DNA of 38,611 bases from Clostridia bacterium (GTDB lineage Bacteria > Bacillota > Clostridia > Christensenellales > Aristaeellaceae), in the NCBI GenBank assembly GCA_017524725.1, contig JAFXUZ010000083.1, positions 1-38,611 of the forward strand, read 5' to 3'. A program made the position numbers and the translations under genes. Below are positions 1-7,864 of the stretch, piece after piece; position 1 is the stretch's first letter; each line of letters starts with the position of its first letter. Under the pieces are notes generated by a model. It saw only the letters and a list, made by a program, of their open reading frames with translations, was not told the origin of the DNA and searched no databases.

Positions 1-1
1 C

Positions 2-604
2 ATCCCCGCCGGCTGGGGCCTGAGCCGCAAGACCACCCCCGGCAAGAAGTTCTGGATGCTGTACTTCATCATCCCCATGTTCTTCGGCGGCGGCCTGATC
101 CCGTTCTACAACGTGATGAGCAGCCTGAAGCTGATCAACTCCCCCTGGGCCGTGATCCTTCCCGCCATCATGTCGGTGTGGAACCTGTTCATGACCAAAA
201 CGTTCTTTGAATCCTCCATTCCGGAAGGCATGCTGGAAGCCGCCCGCATCGACGGCGCCGGCAAATTCCGCACCTTCTTCTCCATCGTGCTGCCCCTGTC
301 CAAAGCCATCATCGCCGTTATGGCGCTGTATTACGCCGTCGGCCAGTGGAACAGCTACTTCAACGCCATGATCTTCCTACAGGATGAAAAGATGTATCCC
401 CTGCAGCTGGTCCTGAAAGAGATCCTGATCGCCAGCGAAAGCACCGTGGGCGGCAGCGGCGAGACCATCCTGCAGCAGTACCGCCTGGCCAACCAGCTGA
501 AATACGTTTCCGTGATCGTATCCAGCCTGCCGGTGCTTTGCCTGTATCCCTTCGTACAGAAGTACTTCGCCCAGGGCGTCATGATCGGCTCCCTGAAGGG
601 CTGA
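2..604 (+). CDS. ABC sugar transporter permease, LplC/YtcP type (5' end outside window)
   Basis: This is the inner-membrane permease of a CUT1-family carbohydrate importer. The frame is open from base 2, so the N-terminus lies upstream of the window and about 200 C-terminal residues remain. Hydrophobic segments alternate with short loops. The cytoplasmic EAA loop that contacts the ATPase reads EAARIDGAGKFRTFF and ends in VLPLSKA. The C-terminus YFAQGVMIGSLKG is typical of the LplC/YtcP branch, which usually pairs with an LplB permease (expected upstream) and a large LplA-type lipoprotein. Exactly such a lipoprotein starts 35 bases downstream, so the two are almost certainly co-transcribed. 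The GH32 genes that follow suggest a fructan-derived oligosaccharide as substrate; this is inference from context. Confidence 0.93.
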   Translation: MPAGWGLSRKTTPGKKFWMLYFIIPMFFGGGLIPFYNVMSSLKLINSPWAVILPAIMSVWNLFMTKTFFESSIPEGMLEAARIDGAGKFRTFFSIVLPLSKAIIAVMALYYAVGQWNSYFNAMIFLQDEKMYPLQLVLKEILIASESTVGGSGETILQQYRLANQLKYVSVIVSSLPVLCLYPFVQKYFAQGVMIGSLKG

Positions 605-639
605 TCGATCTTCTCTTATGATCTCATGGAGGTAATGAC

Positions 640-2484
640 ATGAAAAACATGAAAAAATGGCTTGCGATTCTCCTGCTGGTAGTCATGGCCGTGTCCCTGA
701 CCGCCTGCAGCGGCGGCAACAAACCCGAACCCACCGCAGCCCCCACAGCCGCTCCTACCGCCGCTCCCACCGCGGCCCCGACGGAAGCGCCCGCTGCGGA
801 ACCCACAGAGGCCCCCAAGGCGGAAGAACCCGCGAAAGAAGAAAAAGCCGAAGAAAAACCCGCCGAACCCGCCCCCGCGGCAGCCGCTCCCGTCAACGAT
901 CATCCCCTGAACGCCACCTACGGCTTCCAGTGGAGCGATCCCACCCTCCCCATCCTGAATGAAAAGGGTGCGCAGGAGCTTAGCTTCCGGGTATATTCCT
1001 CCAAGAACGCTTCCGCCCTGGATTACAACGATATGAAGATCATGGCCGACCTGTTTGCCATGACCAACGTGCAGGTCAACTGGGAGAACGTGTCCGAGTC
1101 CGTGTATTCCCAGCAGAAGAACCTGATCTTCGGCAACAAGGACAACCGTCCCGACGCCATCTACCATGCCGGTATGGGCGCGGGCGAGATCATCAAGTAC
1201 GCCAAGCGCAAAGTCCTGGTGCCCATCAGCGATTACCTGGACTATATGCCCAACTTCAAAAAGCTGCTGGAAGAACGCCCCGACATCAAGGCCCAGCTGA
1301 TCAACACCGAAGACGGCAAGATCTACTCCCTGCCCCGCATCGAGGAAATGGGCCTTCTGCAGAGCCCGAACCTTCTGTTCCTCAATGTTCCGTGGACCAA
1401 AAAGGCCATCGAAGCCGGCGCGGTGGAAGGACTGACCGCCGAGGACCTGAAGGACGGCCTGTCCCTGAAAGCCGCGCAGATGGAACAGATCCTGGCCTAC
1501 TTCCGCGATAATGACATGAACGGCAACGGCAAGACCGACGACGAGCGCCCCCTGAGCTTCGTGTACAACAACTGGCAGGGCAACCAGTGCGACCTGTACG
1601 GCATGTTCGGCCTGAACGACAACCTGGAGCACCGGGTGGTCGTGGACGGCAAGATCACCTACGACATCCAGGACGAGCGCTTCAAGGAAGCCACCAACTT
1701 CATCGCCGGATGGGTGACCGCCGGCCTGATCGACAAGGTGTCCTTCGAACAGAGCCAGGATAACTTCCTGGCCAACGGCAAGGGCCTTGAGACCTACGGC
1801 GCCTTCTACTGGTGGGAGAGCGAGACCGTGGTCTCCAACCCGGAGAACTACATCGTCCTGAGCCCGCTGGTGGGCCCGAACGGCGACCAGACCATCTGCG
1901 TCTCCAACAACCCGGAAATCAGCGCGGGCGAAGTCATCCTCTTCTCCAGCTGCAAGTATCCCGAAGTGCTGCTCGCCTACTTTGACCGCTACTATGATCC
2001 TGTCATCTCCGCCCAGATCAACTACGGCCCCATCGGCATCGTATATGAAGAAGCCCGCGACGAAAAGGGCATGCTGGTGCAGAAACCCCTGCCCGAAGGC
2101 GTGACCACCGACGAACTGCGCCTGCAGAACGCCCCCCTCGGCATCATCTACCTGGGCGAATACGCCTGGAACAACGTGGTGCACATGGAACCCCGTGCCC
2201 AGCTGCGCCTTGAACGCCTGCAGCTTTGCGCCACCCCCTATGTGCCCGCAAACGTGAAGCCCTGCCCCAACCTGCAGTTCACCCTGGAAGAGCTGAACAC
2301 CCTTTCCAACTATGAGACCAACCTGAACGACTACATCCGCACCAACCTGATCTCCTGGCTGATGAAGGGCGGCGTGTCCGACGCGGCCTGGACGACCTTC
2401 CAGAATGACCTGAACGGCAAAGTGAACCTGGCCGGCATCCAGAAGGTTTACCAGGATGCGTATGACCGCTACATTGCGAAATAA
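640..2484 (+). CDS. extracellular solute-binding lipoprotein, LplA type
   Basis: This lipid-anchored substrate receptor belongs to the preceding permease. The 614-residue protein starts at an ATG 5 bases after a GGAGGT site. It has a signal peptide with lipobox LTAC (Cys23), then a Pro-Thr-Ala/Glu linker at about residues 31-84, then a family 1/LplA-like binding fold. A calcium-binding-type loop, DNDMNGNGKTDDE, lies in the middle of the protein; related loops occur in LplA-type receptors. The long linker would lift the receptor away from the membrane. The GH32-like lipoprotein at 4476 carries the same linker, which suggests both work at the same layer of the cell surface. The fructo-oligosaccharide ligand is inferred from the downstream genes. 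Confidence 0.93.
   Translation: MKNMKKWLAILLLVVMAVSLTACSGGNKPEPTAAPTAAPTAAPTAAPTEAPAAEPTEAPKAEEPAKEEKAEEKPAEPAPAAAAPVNDHPLNATYGFQWSDPTLPILNEKGAQELSFRVYSSKNASALDYNDMKIMADLFAMTNVQVNWENVSESVYSQQKNLIFGNKDNRPDAIYHAGMGAGEIIKYAKRKVLVPISDYLDYMPNFKKLLEERPDIKAQLINTEDGKIYSLPRIEEMGLLQSPNLLFLNVPWTKKAIEAGAVEGLTAEDLKDGLSLKAAQMEQILAYFRDNDMNGNGKTDDERPLSFVYNNWQGNQCDLYGMFGLNDNLEHRVVVDGKITYDIQDERFKEATNFIAGWVTAGLIDKVSFEQSQDNFLANGKGLETYGAFYWWESETVVSNPENYIVLSPLVGPNGDQTICVSNNPEISAGEVILFSSCKYPEVLLAYFDRYYDPVISAQINYGPIGIVYEEARDEKGMLVQKPLPEGVTTDELRLQNAPLGIIYLGEYAWNNVVHMEPRAQLRLERLQLCATPYVPANVKPCPNLQFTLEELNTLSNYETNLNDYIRTNLISWLMKGGVSDAAWTTFQNDLNGKVNLAGIQKVYQDAYDRYIAK
730..792 (+). repeat. tandem 12-base repeat encoding a Pro-Thr-Ala-Ala linker
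   Basis: About five in-frame 12-base units encode PTAA or PTEA (residues 31-51 of the binding lipoprotein). Third positions vary (ACC, ACA, GCC, GCA, GCG), so the protein pattern is conserved more than the DNA. Confidence 0.8.
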
Positions 2485-2503
2485 TCCGGAACGATCTGAA
2501 ACG

Positions 2504-2527
2504 GCCGGCCGGTCAGACCCGGCCGGC
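2504..2527 (+). other. intercistronic hairpin behind the binding-protein gene
   Basis: A perfect 9-bp stem (GCCGGCCGG / CCGGCCGGC) with a 6-base loop starts 19 bases after the stop codon. No T-tract follows, so it is not a classical terminator. In ABC operons such hairpins often protect the binding-protein message from 3' decay; that role is inferred. Confidence 0.6.
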
Positions 2528-2575
2528 ATTCGGAAGATGTACCCGGATGCGTATGATCCCTGCATGACGAATCAA
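2522..2575 (+). repeat. decayed copy of the binding-protein gene 3' end
   Basis: Bases 2522-2575 align without gaps to 2431-2484, the last 18 codons of the binding lipoprotein. About three quarters of the final 45 positions match. The copy would read AGIRKMYPDAYDPCMTNQ where the gene reads AGIQKVYQDAYDRYIAK. It has no start, sits in another frame relative to the gene and ends at the next ribosome binding site. It looks like the remnant of a duplicated or deleted paralogous receptor gene. Confidence 0.7.
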
Positions 2576-2592
2576 AAAAGGAGGATGCTTTC

Positions 2593-4410
2593 ATGAATAC
2601 GTTGAAGAAAATAGCCGCGCTGCTGCTGACCGTGTGCATGCTGACCATGCCCATGCTGGCTTTGGCGGACGAGCCCACCTTTGACGGTGTGCATGACCAG
2701 AGCGTGATGGCGGGAACGGAATTTGACGCCCTGGCAGGCATCACGGCCCAGGACGCCGAAGGCAACGACCTGACCGACCTGATCATGATCGAAGCGACCC
2801 CGGCGCTGAACTTCAAGAACGGCAAAGCGACCCCCGAAAACCCCGGCGATTATGAGCTGGTGTACTCCGTGACCGATAAGAACGGCGTGACCGGCGAGGA
2901 CTACGCCACCCTGACCGTCACCAAGAAAACCTCTGAAGAAGTGGTATACAAGACCTTCGATTTCAGCACCGTGGAAGTGACCGACAATCGCGGCTGGGAA
3001 GCCAAGATCGGCGAAGCCGCCCAGGCCACGGCGAGTCTTAAGAACGGCGCGTATGTGATCGAGATCCAGAACCCCGGCAACGGCGACGGCGACGTCCAGC
3101 TGGCCAAGGCAGGCTTCCCGCTGAAGGCGGCCGACTACAGAATCAAGATCTGGGCCAAGGCCACCAAGCCCACCTACGCCCACATCCTGGCCCGGAATGA
3201 AAACGCGGAGGGCTGGGAAACCTTCGGCGGCGCGTTCAACGTGCGCATCGGCGAGGCTGTGGCTCCTCTGGAGCTGAGCTTCACCTCTCCCGCCGAAGGC
3301 AGCGCCGAGCTGCTCTTCAACCTGGGCAAGATCACGCCCAACCCCGATAACGCCGAAGATACCACACCCACTGATTTCACCGTGACCATCGACAAGATCG
3401 AGCTCTACGAGATCTCCGGCGAAGAGCACGAGGTCCCCGTCTATACCGCCGATTTCACCAAGAATGAAGGCGTGGCCGTCGTGACCAGCGAAGGCGCCGC
3501 CGGCAGCGCTTCCTTCGCGGACGGCAAAGCCATTGTCACCATCGACAACTATCCCACCGACGGCGGCGTGTGGAGCGTCAAAGCCGACATCGCCCTGCCC
3601 GGCGTCACCATCGTCAAGGGTGAGAAGTACTACTACACCTTCACCGTCAACGCGCAGAACGGCCAGGCCGGCGAGGTCCTGGTGGAAAGCAACTCCCGCG
3701 GCTGGGAATGCCGGGCCAACTTCAACGGCCTTGGCGCCGCTGCCGGCGAGGATACCGTGGTCAGCGCCGTCTTCACCGCGGAAGCGGACATCGATGATCC
3801 GGTCATCCGCATGCAGATCGGCAACGCGCCCGAAGGCGCCTCCGGCAACGTCCTGACCATCAGCAACGTGGCCTTCGGCAAGATGGAAGGCGACAAGGAA
3901 ACCAAGAAGACCATTGACGCCTTCATGCCCTTCGGCCCCTCCACCGCCAACAAGGAAAACGCCGCTTATCCCTGGCAGACCTTCAACGGCACTGACGAGG
4001 ATAACGACCGCGGCGTCGGCACCATCTGGACCGAAAACGGCAGCTTCTTCTATCGCATCGACAACGGCGGCACCGTGGACTGGCACAACAAGCTGATCTG
4101 CGGCTTCGGCGGCAACCCCCTCACCCTGGCTTCCGACAGCTATTACACCATCGAGATCACGGCCAGGGCCACCAAGCCCGTCTCCTGCGGCTTCTTCCTG
4201 AACCCCATGGGCGGCTGGGATCCCCGCGTCTCCGAGGGCATGAGCCTGACCGAAGAATTCCAGACCTTCCGTTTCTCCACCACGGACACCTTCATCATGG
4301 ACATGGACTTTGAGATGCTGTTCCAGTTCGGCTCCCAGGATCTGGCCAACTTGGGTGAGGTCACGGTGGAAATCCAGAATATCACCATCTATCAGCAGAG
4401 CGTTCTGTAA
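2593..4410 (+). CDS. secreted multi-module carbohydrate-binding protein (Ig-like + three CBM4/9-like domains)
   Basis: This is a 605-residue exported protein with no recognisable catalytic domain. Residues 1-26 form a Sec signal peptide ending in LALA-DE. Residues about 27-112 look like a bacterial Ig-like (DUF5011-type) domain. Three beta-sandwich modules of about 160 residues follow (roughly 115-275, 280-435 and 440-605), each with the aromatic and Gly-Trp pattern of CBM4/9 (RGWEAKIGEA, SRGWECRANFNG, GGWDPRV). The start follows an AAGGAGG site. Between a sugar receptor and a GH32-like lipoprotein, it probably holds polysaccharide near the cell. There is no lipobox or LPxTG sorting signal, so retention must be by another means. 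The ligand is not known. Confidence 0.82.
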   Translation: MNTLKKIAALLLTVCMLTMPMLALADEPTFDGVHDQSVMAGTEFDALAGITAQDAEGNDLTDLIMIEATPALNFKNGKATPENPGDYELVYSVTDKNGVTGEDYATLTVTKKTSEEVVYKTFDFSTVEVTDNRGWEAKIGEAAQATASLKNGAYVIEIQNPGNGDGDVQLAKAGFPLKAADYRIKIWAKATKPTYAHILARNENAEGWETFGGAFNVRIGEAVAPLELSFTSPAEGSAELLFNLGKITPNPDNAEDTTPTDFTVTIDKIELYEISGEEHEVPVYTADFTKNEGVAVVTSEGAAGSASFADGKAIVTIDNYPTDGGVWSVKADIALPGVTIVKGEKYYYTFTVNAQNGQAGEVLVESNSRGWECRANFNGLGAAAGEDTVVSAVFTAEADIDDPVIRMQIGNAPEGASGNVLTISNVAFGKMEGDKETKKTIDAFMPFGPSTANKENAAYPWQTFNGTDEDNDRGVGTIWTENGSFFYRIDNGGTVDWHNKLICGFGGNPLTLASDSYYTIEITARATKPVSCGFFLNPMGGWDPRVSEGMSLTEEFQTFRFSTTDTFIMDMDFEMLFQFGSQDLANLGEVTVEIQNITIYQQSVL

Positions 4411-4425
4411 ACCATGATCCACAAA

Positions 4426-4453
4426 GGGGAGGATGGTTCCGATCATCCTCCCC
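4426..4453 (+). other. intercistronic hairpin
   Basis: A 10-bp perfect stem (GGGGAGGATG / CATCCTCCCC) with an 8-base loop is followed by a pyrimidine-rich but not T-only stretch. It lies between the CBM protein gene and the GH32-like gene and could be a partial terminator or an mRNA processing boundary. Confidence 0.5.
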
Positions 4454-4475
4454 GTCCGTCTTTCAGGAGGCTTTC

Positions 4476-6092
4476 ATGAAAAAAAGAGCCATTTTAGCCG
4501 CGGCCCTGCTGTGCGTCCTGTGTCTGTGCCTCACTGCCTGCCAGAGCAAACCCGCACCCCAGCCGACCGCCGCACCGACTGCGGCGCCGACCGCCGCGCC
4601 TACAGAGGCGCCTACGGAAGCGCCTACAGAAGCGCCCACAGAGGCGCCGGCCGATGCCGGGGAGCCTTTCGCGGAAGGGACGAACGACAAGGATTTCTCC
4701 TCCCTCCGCACTGCCGGCAGCCAGGAAGCGGCGTATGAATACAGGGCTTTCTTCCGTCCGGCCATGAACGGCATCAAGCAGCCCTTCGTCGGAGACACCA
4801 TGCCCTACTGGGAGGACGGCACCTATTACATCTACTACCTCAAGGAGGGCGGAGATTCCTACAACCATTCCATCTACCTGGCCACCACCACGGACTTTGT
4901 CAACTATACGGAATACAGTGATCCGGTGGTGGAATCCAGCCGCTCAGGCGGTCAGGACGGCTGGGTCGGCACCGGTTCCGTGGTGAAGGTGAAGGACACC
5001 TACTACTTCTTCTACACCGGCCATGCCTCTGCGGACACCTATGAATACATGGAAAAGGTGATGGTGGCCAAGGGCACCAGCCTTACCTCGTTTGAAAAGG
5101 TCGCGGACTGGGCCATCACCCCGGACAGCTCCCTGGGCCAGAAGCGGGACTTCCGCGATCCCCAGGCATACTACGACGAAGCCACCGACACCATCATCAT
5201 GACGATCACCGCTTCCCAGGGCGGTATTGCCCGCATCCTGAAGTATACCCTCTCAAGCGATCTGAAGAACATCACCTATGACGGGGTGATCTTCACCAAC
5301 GCCGTGGGGAACTTCTGGAACCTGGAGTGCAGCGATACCTTCCGCCTCGGGGACAAGTACTACCTCACTTATTCCGCCCAGGACGACACCCTGTGGTATG
5401 CGGTCTCCGACGCCCCCTACGGCCCCTATGGCGAGGCGAAACGCGTTGACGGGAAGCTGTTCTATGCCGCCAAGCACGTGGAAAGCCCGGAAGGCGCGTA
5501 TATGGTGGGCTGGGCCCGCCGCAGCGAATCCCCTTCCTCCACGTCGGAGGTCTCCGGCTGGGCCGGAAACCTGGCGGTTCAGAAGATCGTCAGCGGCGAG
5601 GACGGCAGCCTTATGCTGGAGCCCGTGGACCGGATCATGGCCCAGTATACCCAGCGCCGCCGCCTTGCGGCGGACAGCGACACCATCCCCGTCCAGGCCG
5701 GTTCACGCTTCAAATACATCGACGCTTTCACCGCCTACGAGAGCTTCATGCTGAAGGGGACCTTCACCTACACCGGCAGCGGATGCTTCGGCCTTGCCTT
5801 TGATTACAGCGGGCAGCAGGGCCAGTACAAGCTCATCACCCTGGATCCCTCGGCGCAGAAAATGCAATTGCAGTTCAACGAGGGCAGCACCCTGATCACC
5901 GAAACGGACGTGTCCCTGGAGAAGGGCAAAACCTACGCCTTCACCTACATCCAGGAAGGTTCCGTCGGCATCTTCTACCTGGACGGCGCGGCGCTGACCG
6001 TGCGTGTCTACGGCGTCAGCGGAAAGACCATCCGCCTGTATGCCGAAAACAACTCGGTCACCTTCGCGGAACTGAGAGAATACACAAGATAA
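4476..6092 (+). CDS. surface lipoprotein, GH32-like glycoside hydrolase
   Basis: This 538-residue lipoprotein has lipobox LTAC (Cys22), a seven-unit PT[A/E]A linker (residues 30-58) and then a five-bladed beta-propeller hydrolase of clan GH-J type. Candidate catalytic residues are Asp107 (GDTMPYWEDGTYYIYY, in place of the WMNDPNG nucleophile motif), Asp228 in the RDP motif (RDFRDPQAYY) and Glu284 in WNLECSD. A C-terminal beta-sandwich of about 130 residues resembles the GH32 C-terminal domain. The divergent first motif suggests a GH32 subgroup such as levanase or another fructan-active enzyme. Placed outside the cell beside a CBM protein and transporter, it probably makes short fructans for import. 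Specificity is inferred. Confidence 0.85.
   Translation: MKKRAILAAALLCVLCLCLTACQSKPAPQPTAAPTAAPTAAPTEAPTEAPTEAPTEAPADAGEPFAEGTNDKDFSSLRTAGSQEAAYEYRAFFRPAMNGIKQPFVGDTMPYWEDGTYYIYYLKEGGDSYNHSIYLATTTDFVNYTEYSDPVVESSRSGGQDGWVGTGSVVKVKDTYYFFYTGHASADTYEYMEKVMVAKGTSLTSFEKVADWAITPDSSLGQKRDFRDPQAYYDEATDTIIMTITASQGGIARILKYTLSSDLKNITYDGVIFTNAVGNFWNLECSDTFRLGDKYYLTYSAQDDTLWYAVSDAPYGPYGEAKRVDGKLFYAAKHVESPEGAYMVGWARRSESPSSTSEVSGWAGNLAVQKIVSGEDGSLMLEPVDRIMAQYTQRRRLAADSDTIPVQAGSRFKYIDAFTAYESFMLKGTFTYTGSGCFGLAFDYSGQQGQYKLITLDPSAQKMQLQFNEGSTLITETDVSLEKGKTYAFTYIQEGSVGIFYLDGAALTVRVYGVSGKTIRLYAENNSVTFAELREYTR
4563..4649 (+). repeat. tandem 12-base repeat encoding a PT[A/E]A linker
   Basis: Seven in-frame 12-base units encode PTAA three times, then PTEA four times. 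The last four units are very alike at DNA level (cctacagaggcg type), so slippage could change their number between strains. Confidence 0.8.
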
Positions 6093-6104
6093 GGATGAGT
6101 CACC

Positions 6105-7595
6105 ATGGTCAATCAAAGCCTGATCTTTGCCAGAGCGTATGAAGAAGCGGCGGAAAAACGGATCCCCGATTCCGCACGGCCCAAATTTCATCTGACCCCC
6201 CGGACCGGGTGGATGAACGACCCCAACGGCTTCTCCTTCTATCGGGGCATGTATCACATGTTCTACCAGTACTATCCCTACGACACCGAGTGGAACTCCA
6301 TGCACTGGGGCCACGCGGTGAGCCGCGACCTGCTCCGCTGGTCCTACCTGCCCGCGGCCCTGGCCCCGGACAAGCCCTACGATTCCTTCGGATGCTTTTC
6401 CGGCAGCGCCATCGAAACGGAGGACGGACGCCAGCTTCTGATGTACACGGGCGTGCGCAAGGAGGGCGGAGACAAGGGCAAGGACATCCAGACCCAGTGC
6501 ATCGCCGTGGGGGACGGGACGGACTACACAAAATATGCCCACAACCCCGTTCTGGATGCCTCAGACCTGCCCGAGGGGCTGAGCCCCAACGACTTCCGGG
6601 ACCCGAAGGTCTGGCGTACGGAGGACGGTACGCTGCGCTGCGTTGCCGGCGCGCGCCGGGCCGACAAAAGGGGCGTGCTGCTGCTGTTCCGCAGCAGGGA
6701 CGGGTTCAAATGGGAGTTTGAGAGCGTTCTGGCGGAAAACGACGGAAGCTTCGGCCTGATGTGGGAATGCCCGGACTTCTTTACCCTGGACGGCAAAAGC
6801 GTACTGTTCATCAGCCCCCAGGACATGCTCCCGGAAGGCTTTGAGTACCACAACGGCAACGGTACGGTATGCCAGATCGGGCGGTTCGACGAGGAAACAA
6901 AGCGCTTTATCCCGGAACACGACCAGGCCATCGACTACGGCATCGACTTCTACGCCCCCCAGACCATCCTCACGCCGGACGGACGGCGGGTGATGATCGG
7001 CTGGATGCAGAACTGGGACACCTGCAAGCTGACAGGCTACGAGGAGCGCCTCTGGTTCGGCCAGATGAGCCTGCCGAGGGAACTGTCCATCCGGAACGGA
7101 CGCCTGTACCAGCAGCCCATCCGGGAACTGGCCGGGTTCCGCGGACGGAAGCTGGAATACAGGGATGTCCGCCTGAGCGGCGAAAAGACGCTTGAAGGCA
7201 TCGAAGGCCGCTGCGCGGAAATGGACATCCGCATCCGGCCCGAGGACAGCACGAATGTCTTCCGCAAGTTCACCATGCGCTTTGCCCAGGACAGCCGTTA
7301 CCATTCCCTGATCAGTTTCCGTCCCTACGAATCCCTGCTGAAGATCGACCGCAAGTTCTCCGGATCCCGCCGGGCCTTCATCCACCAGCGGCGCTGCCAG
7401 GTGGCGGACCGCGGCGGTGAGATCCGCCTGCACGTGATCCTGGACCGCTTCAGCGTGGAGATCTTCATCAACGACGGGGAACAGGTCATGACCGCCACCA
7501 TCCTCACCGACACGAGCGCCCGGGGCATTTCGTTCCATTCCGACGGCGGCGCCGTAATGGACCTGACCTGGTACAGCCTGTCTTCGGAAGACTGA
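6105..7595 (+). CDS. beta-fructofuranosidase / sucrose-6-phosphate hydrolase, GH32, cytoplasmic
   Basis: This 496-residue enzyme cleaves terminal beta-fructosyl bonds of sucrose(-6-phosphate) or fructo-oligosaccharides. Classical GH32 motifs are all present: WMNDPNG with nucleophile Asp39, FSGSAIE, the RDP motif with Asp166, and MWECPDFF with acid/base Glu221. The C-terminal beta-sandwich follows (about residues 350-496). There is no signal peptide, so it acts in the cytoplasm. It starts 12 bases after the surface GH32-like gene, so it is the inside step of the same pathway. No PTS gene is visible and import is by ABC transporter, so unphosphorylated fructo-oligosaccharides are a more likely substrate than sucrose-6-phosphate. 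It resembles SacA/ScrB/CscA enzymes. Confidence 0.95.
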   Translation: MVNQSLIFARAYEEAAEKRIPDSARPKFHLTPRTGWMNDPNGFSFYRGMYHMFYQYYPYDTEWNSMHWGHAVSRDLLRWSYLPAALAPDKPYDSFGCFSGSAIETEDGRQLLMYTGVRKEGGDKGKDIQTQCIAVGDGTDYTKYAHNPVLDASDLPEGLSPNDFRDPKVWRTEDGTLRCVAGARRADKRGVLLLFRSRDGFKWEFESVLAENDGSFGLMWECPDFFTLDGKSVLFISPQDMLPEGFEYHNGNGTVCQIGRFDEETKRFIPEHDQAIDYGIDFYAPQTILTPDGRRVMIGWMQNWDTCKLTGYEERLWFGQMSLPRELSIRNGRLYQQPIRELAGFRGRKLEYRDVRLSGEKTLEGIEGRCAEMDIRIRPEDSTNVFRKFTMRFAQDSRYHSLISFRPYESLLKIDRKFSGSRRAFIHQRRCQVADRGGEIRLHVILDRFSVEIFINDGEQVMTATILTDTSARGISFHSDGGAVMDLTWYSLSSED

Positions 7596-7629
7596 ACCCG
7601 GCGCGGCATGCAAAAACCAGCGGACCGAT

Positions 7630-7672
7630 AAAAACAGCCAGGGGCGGATCATCACTCCTGACTGTTTTTTAT
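7630..7672 (+). terminator. rho-independent terminator of the fructan operon
   Basis: An inverted repeat (AAAAACAGCCAGGGG paired with CTCCTGACTGTTTTT, with G-T wobbles) runs into a T-rich tail, 34 bases after the GH32 stop codon. Confidence 0.85.
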
Positions 7673-7698
7673 ATTTTTTCCGGGAGTCTCCCCTCGTA

Positions 7699-7726
7699 TT
7701 GACAGTCCCCGGATATGGCATATAAT
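7699..7726 (+). promoter_or_regulatory. sigma-A promoter, perfect consensus
   Basis: TTGACA at 7699-7704 and TATAAT at 7721-7726 are separated by 16 bases. The promoter lies right after the fructan terminator and about 140 bases before the LRR protein start codon. Confidence 0.85.
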
Positions 7727-7864
7727 CAAAAACAGGAAGGCCGAAGGAAACGGAACATGGCACTGTTTCACAGCCGCCGAAGGTTTTTTCCCGCCTTCAC
7801 CGGCGCTCAAACATCATGGGAATACGCCTTTTTCTCAAACCCGACTCTTATCCGGAGGAGCCTG

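Noticed and set aside
2504..2527. Hairpin considered as a terminator after the receptor gene
   Set aside because: No T-tract follows, and the next three genes lack a promoter of their own, so read-through is needed.
616..2565. 649-codon open frame on the minus strand
   Set aside because: It lies fully antisense to the LplA-type receptor, whose lipobox, linker and binding fold are clear. The antisense product is low-complexity Val/His/Gly/Arg-rich, an effect of GC-biased third positions.
2572..4446. 624-codon open frame on the minus strand
   Set aside because: Antisense shadow of the CBM protein gene; no domain recognised and composition biased to Gly/Val/His/Asp.
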